The position numbers were made by a program, and so were the translations under genes. This document shows positions 41,026 through 49,460 of a stretch of DNA of 64,000 bases, piece by piece (the first letter of the stretch is position 1; each line of letters opens with the position of its first letter). The notes under the pieces are model-generated. The model worked only from the letters and a program-made list of their open reading frames with translations, was not told the DNA's origin and did not search any database. Origin of the DNA: Acidobacteriota bacterium. GTDB taxonomy: Bacteria > Acidobacteriota > Thermoanaerobaculia > Multivoradales > Multivoraceae. The stretch lies in assembly GCA_028875725.1 (NCBI GenBank), contig JAPPCR010000005.1, forward strand, positions 335,359 to 399,358. The letters are read 5' to 3'.

Positions 41026-42129
41026 GTGTTGCAGTTAGTCGAGCCGGAGGCCCTCCGGGGGACGCTGCTGGCCTGGTTCGACCGCTGCCGGCGCGACTTG
41101 CCCTGGCGGCGAACCGAGGATCCGTACGAGATTCTCGTCGCGGAAATCATGCTCCAGCAGACCCGGAGTGAGGTCGTCGCGACCCGGTACCGTGGATTCC
41201 TGGACCGCTTCCCCCGTGTCGGCGCGCTGGCGGAAGCCCGGGTCGAGTCTGTGGAAGCGGCATGGTCGGGCCTCGGTTACTACCGCCGCGCCCGGAATCT
41301 CCACCGGGCGGCCCGGATCCTGGTGGAACGCCGCACGCTGCCCGCGAGCGCCGCGGAGTGGGCGGAGCTGCCGGGAATCGGCGCGTACACCTCTGCGCTG
41401 CTCGCGAGCCGCTGCTGCGGGGAGGCGTCGCCCGTGCTGGACGGCAACGTCGAACGGGTGCTGAGCCGGTTCCTGGCATCCACGGAACCTCCTCGCCGAG
41501 CCGCCGCCAGGCGGAGGCTCCTGGCGACCGCGGCCCGGTTGCTGGATGGGAGCCGTCCCGGCGACTCCAACCAGGCGCTGATGGAGGTCGGTTCGCTGGT
41601 TTGCCGTCGAGGTGCGCCGGATTGCGGCGTCTGTCCCCTCGCCCCGGGTTGCCGCGCCTTCCACTCGGCGGATATCGATCCGCGGTCCTTCCCGGTTGCC
41701 GGACCGCGGCGCTCCCGGGAAGTCCGCCACTGCTTCACGGCCGTCGTCCAGCGAGGCGACGACCTGCTGCTCCATCGCCGGCCCGGGGACGCGGACTGGC
41801 TGGCCGGCCGCTGGCACCTGCCGACGGTGGAGCTCGCGAGCGGCGACGAGCCGGGCCGCGCGGCGGAAGTGCTGGGTCGGGAGTTCGGTGGCTGCTGGGA
41901 GTGTGACGAACGGCCGGTCCTGGTGCGGCACGCCGTGACCTACAGGGATTTCCTTGTGCGGGCGGCGGTCGCCCGCTGGCGTCCGGAACGGCCGACGGCG
42001 GGACAATCCTCCCTGGCCTGGTTCGGCCAGGCGGAGATCGGGGAGTTGCCGACCTCGTCCCTGCTGCGGAAGACGCTCGACGCCGTCTGCGCCAACCGCG
42101 CCGATCCGCCACTACACTCCGGGCCATGA
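41026..42129 (+). CDS. mutY: A/G-specific adenine DNA glycosylase
   Basis: A 367-residue base-excision repair enzyme removing A opposite 8-oxoG. HhH-GPD catalytic domain: LVAEIMLQQTR with the catalytic Glu, HhH region LPGIGAYTSALLAS, and catalytic Asp in VLDGNVERVLSRF. The 4Fe-4S ligands are CRRGAPDCGVCPLAPGC. The C-terminal Nudix-like 8-oxoG-recognition domain spans about 225-355 (HCFTAVVQRGDDLLLHRRPGDADWLAGRWHLPTVEL). GTG start at 41026. The DegT gene overlaps its stop. Confidence 0.95.
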   Translation: MLQLVEPEALRGTLLAWFDRCRRDLPWRRTEDPYEILVAEIMLQQTRSEVVATRYRGFLDRFPRVGALAEARVESVEAAWSGLGYYRRARNLHRAARILVERRTLPASAAEWAELPGIGAYTSALLASRCCGEASPVLDGNVERVLSRFLASTEPPRRAAARRRLLATAARLLDGSRPGDSNQALMEVGSLVCRRGAPDCGVCPLAPGCRAFHSADIDPRSFPVAGPRRSREVRHCFTAVVQRGDDLLLHRRPGDADWLAGRWHLPTVELASGDEPGRAAEVLGREFGGCWECDERPVLVRHAVTYRDFLVRAAVARWRPERPTAGQSSLAWFGQAEIGELPTSSLLRKTLDAVCANRADPPLHSGP

Positions 42130-43343
42130 CGCCGACGGAACCTCCGCCGAGGATCCCCTTTGTCGACCTGGCCGCCCAGTCGAGGCGACTCCGGCCGGAG
42201 ATCGACCGCCGGATCGCCGACGTTCTCGACCACGGCCGCTACGTCATGGGTCCCGAGGTCGACGAACTGGAGGTGGAGCTGGGCCGATGGGCCGGCGGCG
42301 CCTCCGCGGTGGCGGTCTCGAGCGGATCGGATGCCCTGCTGATCGCCCTGCTCGCGCTTGGCGTCGGCAGAGGCGGGAACCGCCGCCGCGACGCCGTCTT
42401 CGTTCCAACCTTCACGTTCACTGCGACCGCGGAGGTCGTTCTGCTCGCCGGCGCGGTGCCCGTCTTTGTCGATGTGCGGGAAGAGGACTTCCTGATCGAC
42501 CTCGAGTCGCTCGACCGGGAGTACGAGGCCGTGCGGGCCGCCGGTGTCGCCACGCCGAAGGCAGTGATTCCGGTGGACCTGTTCGGCCTGCCGGTGGCCG
42601 AGGAACCGCTGGCGGAGTGGGCGGCCAGCAGACAGCTCGAGGTGATCTCGGACGCGGCCCAGAGTTTCGGCGCGCGCCGCGACGGAAGTCCGGTCGGTTC
42701 GCTGGCGCCGATCACGACGACCAGCTTCTATCCGGCCAAGCCTCTCGGAGGCTACGGCGACGGCGGCGCGGTGCTTTGTGTGGAGCCGGCAACCGCGGAG
42801 ATCGTCCGCTCCATCCGCGAGCACGGCCAGAGCGCCGACCGCTACGACATCGTTCGGCTCGGTGTGAACGGCCGCCTTGACAGCCTTCAGGCCGCCGTGC
42901 TGCTGGCGAAGCTGACCGTCTTCGAGCAGGAGCTGGCTGCACGGCGCGCCGTCGCGGCGGGCTACAGCGAGCGGCTGCGAGCCGTTGGGTCCTCGGCGGC
43001 GACGCCCTGGAGGGTGTCGGTGCCGGAGTGCGGCGCCGGCCCCGAGTCGGGTGTCGAGTCGAGCTGGGCCCAGTACACGCTCCGCGTCGACGACGCGGCC
43101 GGCCAGCCGTCGGCCGGGACGAGGGACGCCCTGAGGGCACACCTCGACCGTGCCGGCATCCCCACCGCCGTCTACTACCCGCGCCCCATGCACCTGCAGC
43201 CGGCCTACGAGAGCTACGGCCGCGGCGCCGGCTCGCTGCCGGTCAGCGAAAGCCTGGCGGACCGCGTCGTCAGCCTGCCGATGCATCCGTACCTGGACCA
43301 GGACGCGCTGGACCGCATCTGCGAGCGGATCGCGAACGCCTGA
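42126..43343 (+). CDS. DegT/DnrJ/EryC1/StrS sugar aminotransferase
   Basis: A 405-residue PLP aminotransferase of the sugar-amination family, which transaminates keto-sugar nucleotides for surface glycans or antibiotics. N-terminal IPFVDLAAQ, VSSGSDALLIALLALGVG, PTFTFTATAEVVLLAGAVPVFVDV, the Asp motif VISDAAQSFGA, the Schiff-base Lys in TSFYPAKPLGGYGDGGAV (K205) and GVNGRLDSLQAAVLLAKL. Start overlaps the mutY stop (ATGA). The exact sugar substrate is not visible. Confidence 0.92.
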   Translation: MTPTEPPPRIPFVDLAAQSRRLRPEIDRRIADVLDHGRYVMGPEVDELEVELGRWAGGASAVAVSSGSDALLIALLALGVGRGGNRRRDAVFVPTFTFTATAEVVLLAGAVPVFVDVREEDFLIDLESLDREYEAVRAAGVATPKAVIPVDLFGLPVAEEPLAEWAASRQLEVISDAAQSFGARRDGSPVGSLAPITTTSFYPAKPLGGYGDGGAVLCVEPATAEIVRSIREHGQSADRYDIVRLGVNGRLDSLQAAVLLAKLTVFEQELAARRAVAAGYSERLRAVGSSAATPWRVSVPECGAGPESGVESSWAQYTLRVDDAAGQPSAGTRDALRAHLDRAGIPTAVYYPRPMHLQPAYESYGRGAGSLPVSESLADRVVSLPMHPYLDQDALDRICERIANA

Positions 43344-43348
43344 CGGAA

Positions 43349-44692
43349 GTGCGCTCGCAAGGGCTCGAGAGCGGCCGCCTGCTGCCGGAGATCCTGTTCC
43401 CGCCTCCGGGCCCGCGGGCCAGGGCGATGGCCGCGCGCCTCGAAGCCTCCGAGGCGCCGGGCATCAACACGCTGGCCGGATCGTCGCCGCTTCGCAGCGC
43501 GCTGTCTTCCACGGGTCAGAAGACCCGCGTACCCAGCGGAACGACCGCGATGCTCTGGGCCGAAGCCCTGGGCAGCAACGTGGTCGACGTCGACGGAAAC
43601 CGCTACCTCGACCTCACCGCCGGTTTCGGTGTCGCGGCCGTCGGCCACCGCCACCCGGCCGTGGTCACGGCGGTCAGGGAGCAGGCGGAGCAGCTCGTCC
43701 ACGGCCTTGGCGATGTCTATGCCCACCCTGCTCGCCTTGAGTTGGCCGAGCGCCTCTGTGCGCTCGCGCCGCTCGCCGACCCCCGGGTCTATTTCGCCGT
43801 CTCCGGCGCCGACGCGGTGGAGATCGCGCTGAAGACGGGCCGCCTGCACAGCGGCCGCCCGGGCGTGCTCGCGTTCGATCACGCCTACCACGGGACCACC
43901 CTCGGAGCGCTGGCGGCCACCTCGAGGCCGGCCTTCCGCGAACCCTTCACCCGGCCGCTCGAGGAACTCGTTCACCGTCTGCCGTACGGCGGGTCCCCGG
44001 AACGGATCGCAGAGCTGTTCGAGCGGCAGCCGGAAGTCGGCACCTGCCTGGTCGAGCCCGTCATCGGCCGCGAGGCCACCCGCTGGCCGCCGTCCGGCTG
44101 GCTGGCGGCCCTGGCCGAAGTCTGCCGCCGGCACGACGTCGTCCTCGCGGTGGACGAGATCTTCACCGGCTTCGGCCGCTGCGGCGCCTGGTTCGTATGC
44201 CGCGAAGCCGGCGTCGAACCGGACCTCGTCTGCTGCGGCAAAGCCCTCGGCGGCGGCCTCCCGATCGCCGCCGTCCTCGGCAGGAAGGAAGTCCTGGACG
44301 TCTGGCGAAGCGACGGCGAAGCCCGCCATACCGCCACGTTCGTCGCCCACCCCCTCGCCTGCGCCGCCGCCCTCGCCACCCTGGAGGTGATCGAGACCGA
44401 AGACCTCGTCGCCCGATCCCGCACGGTAGGCGACCGCATCGGCAAAGGCCTCGAACCCCTCAGGAACCGCCCCGGAGTCACCGACATCCGCGGCCAGGGC
44501 CTCCTCCAGGCCATCGAACTCGACTCCTCCTCCCGCGCCCACACCCTCAGCCGCAACCTCCTCCACCGCGGCCTCATCACGCTCGCCGGCGGCGCCTCCG
44601 GCACCGTCCTCCAGCTCTGCCCACCCCTCGTCATCACCGAACAGCAGCTCGACCACGCCGCCGGTGTACTGCGCGACGTCGTTGGGGGGTAG
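43349..44692 (+). CDS. Class III aminotransferase (4-aminobutyrate-type)
   Basis: A 447-residue PLP aminotransferase of the OAT/GabT group. DVDGNRYLDLTAGFGVAAVGHRHPAVV, AFDHAYHGTTLGALAATSR, the Asp in LAVDEIFTGFGRCGAWF, PLP lysine K298 in VCCGKALGGGLPIAAVLG, and ATFVAHPLACAAALATLEVI. Start is GTG 43349, 5 bp after the DegT stop. Residues about 54-63 are encoded by a copy of the REP-type hairpin (43510-43536), so the N-terminal segment before VDVDGNRY may have grown by in-frame insertion of that element. Substrate is not determined by the sequence. Confidence 0.9.
   Translation: MRSQGLESGRLLPEILFPPPGPRARAMAARLEASEAPGINTLAGSSPLRSALSSTGQKTRVPSGTTAMLWAEALGSNVVDVDGNRYLDLTAGFGVAAVGHRHPAVVTAVREQAEQLVHGLGDVYAHPARLELAERLCALAPLADPRVYFAVSGADAVEIALKTGRLHSGRPGVLAFDHAYHGTTLGALAATSRPAFREPFTRPLEELVHRLPYGGSPERIAELFERQPEVGTCLVEPVIGREATRWPPSGWLAALAEVCRRHDVVLAVDEIFTGFGRCGAWFVCREAGVEPDLVCCGKALGGGLPIAAVLGRKEVLDVWRSDGEARHTATFVAHPLACAAALATLEVIETEDLVARSRTVGDRIGKGLEPLRNRPGVTDIRGQGLLQAIELDSSSRAHTLSRNLLHRGLITLAGGASGTVLQLCPPLVITEQQLDHAAGVLRDVVGG
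43510..43536 (-). repeat. REP hairpin copy inside the class III aminotransferase gene
   Basis: Read on the minus strand, CTGGGTACGCGGGTCTTCTG then ACCCGTG matches the intergenic REP copies, with the same TTCT loop and one or two changes (GCGGGTC-TTCT-GACCCGT). Only the first of the two hairpins is present. It is in frame and encodes about ten residues (TGQKTRVPS) near residues 54-63 of the aminotransferase. Confidence 0.7.
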
Positions 44693-44922
44693 GCCGTCCG
44701 GCCCGCCAGACCCGGACTGGACGCTCCAGGACTTCGCAACATTGTCCGGCGACGCGATCGCCCACTCCGGTGACGTCGAGCGACGTTCTGGGTGGACGGT
44801 CTCCTACGGTCCTGATTTCCCGGAGCTGAGTACAAGTCGCGGCTCTGGATCCCGTTGGTACCCCTGCGCCGCCTGATCCCCGAAGCCCAAACGCAGCGTA
44901 GCCAGCTACCGAGATCGTCCAG
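44693..44922. other. Intergenic stretch, no gene recognised
   Basis: A 230-bp gap after the class III aminotransferase. It contains only short open frames without family signatures. No tRNA, promoter or terminator was recognised. The palindromic element copy B begins at its right end. Confidence 0.5.
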
Positions 44923-45095
44923 CCCGTGGAGGTCCGGGGGGAAGGTCCCCAGCGGGCTGGAGGCAAGCGTCTCCCCAGAACGTCACCTCAACCGACGACC
45001 CCCCGCAGCGCAGCCGACCGAAGCGAGCGCTGACTTACCCTGAACCCAGAGAGCGCGAGCGGCCGATGGGGACCTTCCCCCCGGGCCTCCACGGG
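44923..45095. mobile_element. 173-bp long-inverted-repeat element (copy B)
   Basis: Arms 44923-44951 and 45067-45095 are reverse complements at 28 of 29 positions (left arm starts CCCGTGGAGGTCCGGGGGGA). Just inside the left arm is GCGGGCTGG, also found inside copy C. The core includes GCGCAGCCGACCGAAGCGAG, whose complement resembles the GCTCGCTTCGGTCGCCTGCG core of copy C. Lies between the converging class III aminotransferase and recR genes. Confidence 0.8.
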
Positions 45096-45103
45096 CGGCC
45101 GAA

Positions 45104-45691
45104 CTACAAATCGCGGCGGCCCGCCAGCGAACGGGCGAGGGTGACCTGGTCGGCGTAGTCGATGTCGCCGCCGACGGGGAGGCCGAAGGCGAGGCGGGTG
45201 ACGTGGACGCCGCGGCGGTTGAGGAGGTTGGCGAGGTAGAGGGCGGTGGCTTCGCCCTCGACGTTGGGGTTCATGGCGAGGATCGCCTCTTCGACTCCTT
45301 CGAGGCGGTCGAGGAGGGAGGCGACGGTGAGTTCGTCAGGGCCGACACCGCGTTGAGGGGAGAGGGCCCCCAGGAGGGCGTGGTAGAGGCCGTGGAACTC
45401 GCCGGTGCGTTCGATCGGCTCGATGTTGAAGGGCTCCTCCACGACGCAGAGCTTGGTCTGGTCGCGTTGCGGATCGCTGCAGATGGAGCATGGATCCACC
45501 GCCGTGATCTGGTGGCAGGTCGAGCAGTGGATCATGCGGTCCTTGACGTCGATGACCGCCTGCGCGAGCGCCTCGGCGCGGGATCGGTCCGCGCGGAGGA
45601 GATGGTGGGCCAGCCGTCGCGCCGTCTTCGGACCGATGCCGGGGAGGCGCGAGAGCTCCTCGACCAGGTTCGACAGCGGATCGGCCGGCAT
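45104..45691 (-). CDS. recR: Recombination mediator RecR
   Basis: A 195-residue protein acting with RecF/RecO to load RecA at gaps. Helix-hairpin-helix LSRLPGIGPKTARRLAHHLL, C4 zinc finger CSTCHQITAVDPCSIC, TOPRIM LCVVEEPFNIEPIERTGEFHGLYHALLGALSP, and C-terminal VTRLAFGLPVGGDIDYADQVTLARSLAGRR. The ATG shares a base with the ebfC stop (TGATG). Confidence 0.97.
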   Translation of the reverse strand: MPADPLSNLVEELSRLPGIGPKTARRLAHHLLRADRSRAEALAQAVIDVKDRMIHCSTCHQITAVDPCSICSDPQRDQTKLCVVEEPFNIEPIERTGEFHGLYHALLGALSPQRGVGPDELTVASLLDRLEGVEEAILAMNPNVEGEATALYLANLLNRRGVHVTRLAFGLPVGGDIDYADQVTLARSLAGRRDL

Positions 45692-45984
45692 CAGGTGAGG
45701 CCGGGTATGCCGCCGGCCATGTTCCCGATCCGCTGCCCCACGTACTCGTTCACCTTGCGTCCCGCTTCGTTCACCGCGGCCAGAACGAGATCCTGGACCA
45801 TGGCGGGATCCTCCGGGTCGAGGACCTCGGAGTCGATGTGCACCGCGAGGACCTCCTTCTCGCCGTTCATCCGCACTTCGACCATGCCGCCGCCGACACT
45901 GGCGGTGAACTCGGCGGTCGCCAGGTCGCGCCGCATCTGCTCCTGCATCTGCTGGGCCTGCCGCATCAGCTTCTGGATGTTCAT
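45691..45984 (-). CDS. YbaB/EbfC nucleoid-associated protein
   Basis: A 97-residue DNA-binding protein of the YbaB/EbfC family (homodimeric tweezer fold). MNIQKLMRQAQQMQEQMRRDLATAEFTASVGGGMVEVRMNGEKEVLAVHIDSEVL is a nearly full family match. The start at ATG 45984 was preferred to an upstream ATG inside dnaX. It lies between dnaX and recR, the usual dnaX-ybaB-recR order. Confidence 0.93.
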   Translation of the reverse strand: MNIQKLMRQAQQMQEQMRRDLATAEFTASVGGGMVEVRMNGEKEVLAVHIDSEVLDPEDPAMVQDLVLAAVNEAGRKVNEYVGQRIGNMAGGIPGLT

Positions 45985-46018
45985 TCGTCGCTCTTTCCTA
46001 TGCTCTGTGAGTGGGCAA

Positions 46019-47707
46019 TCAGGGGGTCCTGGGCCGGACGTCGAGTACGCGGCCGCCGAAGACGTCGAGCACGGCGCGGACGCCGGGATCGGCCTCGGCG
46101 GCCCTTCGCGCTTCGCTGTCGGGGCCCGGTTGGCGTCGGGCACGCCTGCGTTCGGGAGCCGCCCGGCGGTGCGCCGCGCCGGCGGCCGGTCGATCCGCTG
46201 CCGCCGGTCTGTCCGGTGCCGCCGCCGGCGCCGCGTCGGCGGTGCGCCGTGGCGGTGCGGCCGTCACCTTCCAGGCGGCGTCGGGTCCGAGCGCGGAGCG
46301 CACGGCGTCGTCGAGTTGAGCGCTGCGGGTTTCGTCGCGCAGTTGGCGCTCGAGCTCGGGAACGGCCTCGATGACCAGAGTGTTGCCGTGCGTTTCGAGG
46401 CGCGCGTGGTGGAACTCGAGCAGGCCCGCCAGGGCGGGAGTCTGGCTCTCAAGTCGCCTGATGACCGAAGCGGCGGCGTCCGGGGGAGACGTCGCGGCAG
46501 GAGTCTCCGTCGTGTCGGCGCTCCTTGCCGGGGCTTCGGGCCGGCCGGCTGGAGACGCCGCGTCCGTCGGGAGGCCGGCCGCCAGCCGCTCGATCCGCAC
46601 GAGCCTCGGGAGTTCGGCCGCGCGCAGGAGCGCCACTTCCAGGGCGAGGCCGGGAGCGTCGGCACGCCGGACGACCGTTTCGCTGCTTAGGAGGAGGTGC
46701 AGGAGCCTGAGCAGGTTTTCGTAACCCGAGGCTGCGGCGGTTTCCTTGAGGTCCTCTGCTGCTTCGGCGGGCAGGTCGAGCTGCTCCGGGTCGAGACCCT
46801 GCGCGAGATGCAGCGCGCTGCGCAGGAAACAGAGGAAATGGGTGAACACCTGCCTGGGGTCGCTGCCACCGTCCTCGACCTCGCGAATCGTCGTCGACAG
46901 GCGAGCGCCGTCGCCTGCGAGGATCGCCTTGAGCAGGGTGGAAAGCAGCGCCGCGTCGATGCCGCCCACCAGACGTGCGACATCGTCGTCGCCCAGCCTG
47001 CCGTTGCCGAAGGTGGCGGCCTGATCGAGCAGGGCAACCGCGTCCCGGACGCTGCCCTCGGAAGCGCGGGCGATCAGGCGCAGGGCGGGGTTGCCGGCTT
47101 CGAAGCCTTCGACGTCGCAGATGCGTCGCAGGTGAGCGACCATCTGCTCGGGCGGGACGCGGCGAAAGTGGAACTCCTGGCAGCGCGACAGGACGGTCGC
47201 GGGTACTTTCTCGATCTCGGTCGTTGCGAAGATGAAGGTCAGGTGCGGGGGCGGTTCCTCGACGATCTTGAGCAGCGCGTCGAAGGCCGAGGCGGAAAGC
47301 CGGTGGATCTCGTCCAGGACGACGACCTTGTAGCGGTCGCGGGCCGGTCCGTACCTCAGGCTCTCGGTCAGGTCGCGGACCTGCTCCACCTTCGAGTAGG
47401 TGGCGGCGTCGATCTCGATCACGTCGAGATCGGCCCCTTCCCGGATCTCCGTGCAGACCAGGCAGGTGTCGCACGGTTCGGACGCCGGGCCTCGGGCGGA
47501 GCCGTCGGCGCCGAGGCAGTTCAGAGCCTTGGCGAGGACCCGCGCGGCCGTCGTCTTGCCGATGCCGCGGATGCCGGAGAACAGGTAGGCCTGCGCGATG
47601 CGGCCGTCTCCCAGCGCGTTGCGCAGGGCCGTGACGATCGCCTCCTGGCCGACGAGGTCGGCGAACGTCTGAGGTCGCCACTTGCGCGCCAGCGGCTGGT
47701 ACGTCAT
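46019..47707 (-). CDS. dnaX: DNA polymerase III subunits gamma/tau
   Basis: A 562-residue clamp-loader AAA+ protein. RKWRPQTFADLVGQEAIVTALRNAL, Walker A FSGIRGIGKTTAARVLAKALNC, zinc Cys motif (CDTCLVC), Walker B VVLDEIHRLSASAFDALLKIVEEPP, sensor 1 FIFATTEIEKVPATVLSRCQEF, SRC arginine finger. Residues about 380-560 are alanine/arginine/proline-rich tau-like tail. No obvious slippery frameshift sequence was noticed. ffs lies just upstream. Confidence 0.95.
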   Translation of the reverse strand: MTYQPLARKWRPQTFADLVGQEAIVTALRNALGDGRIAQAYLFSGIRGIGKTTAARVLAKALNCLGADGSARGPASEPCDTCLVCTEIREGADLDVIEIDAATYSKVEQVRDLTESLRYGPARDRYKVVVLDEIHRLSASAFDALLKIVEEPPPHLTFIFATTEIEKVPATVLSRCQEFHFRRVPPEQMVAHLRRICDVEGFEAGNPALRLIARASEGSVRDAVALLDQAATFGNGRLGDDDVARLVGGIDAALLSTLLKAILAGDGARLSTTIREVEDGGSDPRQVFTHFLCFLRSALHLAQGLDPEQLDLPAEAAEDLKETAAASGYENLLRLLHLLLSSETVVRRADAPGLALEVALLRAAELPRLVRIERLAAGLPTDAASPAGRPEAPARSADTTETPAATSPPDAAASVIRRLESQTPALAGLLEFHHARLETHGNTLVIEAVPELERQLRDETRSAQLDDAVRSALGPDAAWKVTAAPPRRTADAAPAAAPDRPAAADRPAAGAAHRRAAPERRRARRQPGPDSEARRAAEADPGVRAVLDVFGGRVLDVRPRTP

Positions 47708-47730
47708 GACCCGAATTGAGAAGTCACTGA

Positions 47731-47833
47731 AGGGTCCCGGCTGAACTGCGCCCTCGAAACGAACACCCTATCGCTGCTCCCTTCCGGGCCTGACGAGGTT
47801 CGGGGCCGTTCGAAACACAGGGCCCGAACCCTT
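47731..47833 (-). ncRNA. ffs: Signal recognition particle 4.5S RNA (small bacterial SRP RNA)
   Basis: On the minus strand the conserved helix-8 region reads GTCAGGCCCGGAAGGGAGCAGC (complement of about 47773-47794), matching the family core GGTCAGG(T/C)CCGGAAGGAAGCAGC. Flanking arms (CGAAC...CCCC with GGG...GTTCG, and GGGTTCGGGCCC with CGGGACCC) pair into the long rod. The location between tadA and dnaX is a common site for ffs. Ends are estimated from the pairing, not exact. Confidence 0.85.
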
Positions 47834-47928
47834 CGGTCACTTCTCGATCCCGAGCCTGTTCACCGCCGCGGGAACCAGGCTGGATGGTACCAGTGAATCG
47901 CCCGGAGGGCGTACTGTTAGCGTGAGTG

Positions 47929-48392
47929 ATGGACGATCGGACCGCCATGGAGTTGGCCCTCGATGAGGCCCGGCTGGCCGCCACGGCCGGAGAGGTTCCG
48001 GTGGGAGCCGTGGTGGTGCGCGACGGCGTGGTCGTCGGCCGCGGCCACAACCGGAGGGAGAGCTGGGGAGATCCGCTGGCGCACGCCGAGATGATTGCCT
48101 TGGCGGAGGCTGCGGCCAGACAGCAGGGCTGGCGGCTGAACGGTTGCTCGGTCTATGTCACCCTCGAGCCCTGTGCCATGTGCGCCGGGGCGATGGTCAA
48201 CGCACGGGTGGACCGTCTCGTGTTCGGGGCCGCGGATCCGAAGGGTGGCTTCTGCGGCTCGCTCGGGAACATTGTTCGCGAACCAGGACTGAATCACCGA
48301 ATCACGGTATGCTCCGGCGTCCTGGCGGAGGAGAGCTCAGCTTTGTTGCGCGCGTTCTTCCGGCGTCTACGGTCGAACGGGCTTTCGATTGA

Positions 48393-48402
<10 letters not shown>
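47929..48402 (+). CDS. tadA: tRNA-specific adenosine deaminase TadA
   Basis: A 157-residue zinc deaminase that makes inosine at position 34 of tRNA-Arg(ACG). Zinc-site motifs HAEMIAL and the PCxxC EPCAMCAGAMVNARVDRLVFGAADPKGG. The ATG at 47929 was chosen over an adjacent GTG at 47926. The last ten bases (48393-48402) overlap the tRNA-Ser(GGA) gene, so the stop codon TGA is part of the tRNA's 5' end. Confidence 0.95.
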
Positions 48403-48482
<80 letters not shown>

Positions 48483-48528
48483 TGACCAGGGCGGTGGAGG
48501 ACGGGATGCGCCAGGCGGCCAGCAACGG

Positions 48529-48618
48529 GGAGAGGTGCCAGAGTGGTCGAATGGGGCGGTCTCGAAAACCGTTGATCGTTTACGCGATCCGTGGGTTCGA
48601 ATCCCACCCTCTCCGCCA
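48529..48618 (+). tRNA. tRNA-Ser (CGA)
   Basis: Acceptor GGAGAGG/CCTCTCC, anticodon loop CTCGAAA with CGA at 48563-48565 on the stem GCGGT/ACCGT, a long variable arm (GTTGATCGTTTACGCGATCC), T arm GTGGG-TTCGAAT-CCCAC, discriminator G and encoded CCA. It shares both ends with the neighbouring tRNA-Ser(GGA), implying recent tandem duplication and anticodon divergence. Confidence 0.95.
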
Positions 48619-48641
48619 TACGCCCTAAGGAAGGAAGGAAC

Positions 48642-48776
48642 GTGAAGAGGACATACCAGCCGAACAATCGGCGTCGGAAGAAGAAGCACGGTTTCCGTCT
48701 GCGGATGAGGACCCGGCACGGTCGCGCGATCCTGTCGCGCCGCCGCCGCAAGGGCCGCAAGCGGCTGACGGTCTGA
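48642..48776 (+). CDS. rpmH: 50S ribosomal protein L34
   Basis: A 44-residue highly basic protein bL34 ([20 protein letters not shown]...). Start is GTG at 48642, with the purine-rich AAGGAAGGAA immediately upstream as ribosome binding site. Lies directly after the tRNA-Ser and 2 bp before rnpA, as in the usual rpmH-rnpA pair. Confidence 0.97.
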   Translation: MKRTYQPNNRRRKKKHGFRLRMRTRHGRAILSRRRRKGRKRLTV

Positions 48777-48778
48777 CG

Positions 48779-49198
48779 TTGAACCGATCGGGGAACCCCG
48801 CTCGCACCTCCGGCTTCGAGCAGGGGGCCGAGCGGATACGGTCGAGTAGCGACTACCGGCGGGTCTACCGCCGGGGGCGGCGTCTGCACGGCCAGTTCGC
48901 CGTTTTCCACGTGCGCCGCAACGACGTCGGCCACGCGCGGTTGGGACTGACCGCCGGTCGTCGGGTGGCTGGCGCCGTGGCGCGCAACCGGCTCCGCCGG
49001 CGGGTGCGCGAGCACTACCGGCAGATCGTGGAGCGGGACCGGCTACCGGCGGTGGACGTGGTAGTGCATCTGAAGCCGACCGCGGCCGCCGCGGACCGCC
49101 GGACGTTCTACCGTGAGTTGGACCGGCTGTTCGAGTCGGTGACGGGCCAAGGCGTTCCCGCCGGAAGGTCTCGCGGCCGCAAGAGGTCGCGGCGATGA
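48779..49198 (+). CDS. rnpA: Ribonuclease P protein component
   Basis: A 139-residue basic protein that partners the RNase P RNA in tRNA 5' maturation. The RNR signature is ARNRLRRRVREHYR; SSSDYRRVYRRGRRLHGQFAVFHVR precedes it. Start is TTG at 48779, 2 bp after rpmH. The N-terminal about 25 residues are not typical of the family and may not all be translated. Confidence 0.93.
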   Translation: MNRSGNPARTSGFEQGAERIRSSSDYRRVYRRGRRLHGQFAVFHVRRNDVGHARLGLTAGRRVAGAVARNRLRRRVREHYRQIVERDRLPAVDVVVHLKPTAAAADRRTFYRELDRLFESVTGQGVPAGRSRGRKRSRR

Positions 49199-49452
49199 AC
49201 CCGCTGGTGAGGCTCGCCGTGGCGGTGCTCCGCGGGTACAAGCGCTGGCTTTCGCCGTTGTTCCCGAGGGCTTGCCGCTTCAGTCCGACTTGTTCCGAGT
49301 ACGGGCAGCTCGCGCTCAGAAGTCACGGCCTGTTCGCGGGGACCTGGTTGACGATCGGCAGGCTTCTGCGCTGCCAGCCTCTGGGGCGAGGCGGGATCGA
49401 CCTGCCGCCGCCAGCCGCGCGGAGGGTGGAACCCGATGCCGCCAAGGGCTAG
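49195..49452 (+). CDS. yidD: Membrane protein insertion efficiency factor YidD
   Basis: An 85-residue membrane-associated factor with YidC-linked insertion. Family motifs YKRWLSPLFPRACRFSPTCSEYGQLALRSHG and TIGRLLRCQPLGRGGIDLPP. Start overlaps rnpA's stop (ATGA) and it precedes yidC by 8 bp, the classical order rpmH-rnpA-yidD-yidC. Confidence 0.95.
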   Translation: MNPLVRLAVAVLRGYKRWLSPLFPRACRFSPTCSEYGQLALRSHGLFAGTWLTIGRLLRCQPLGRGGIDLPPPAARRVEPDAAKG

Positions 49453-49460
49453 CTGAACCG

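Noticed and set aside
44664..44876. 70-codon open frame after the class III aminotransferase
   Set aside because: Begins inside the preceding gene, has no recognisable motif and lies in a gap also open on the other strand.
46019..47707. Programmed frameshift giving a shorter gamma form of dnaX
   Set aside because: No A-rich slippery heptamer with a downstream hairpin was seen in the gene.
47731..47833. Possible terminator hairpins around the dnaX start
   Set aside because: The same pairing is explained by the SRP RNA core and its rod, so it is reported as ffs.
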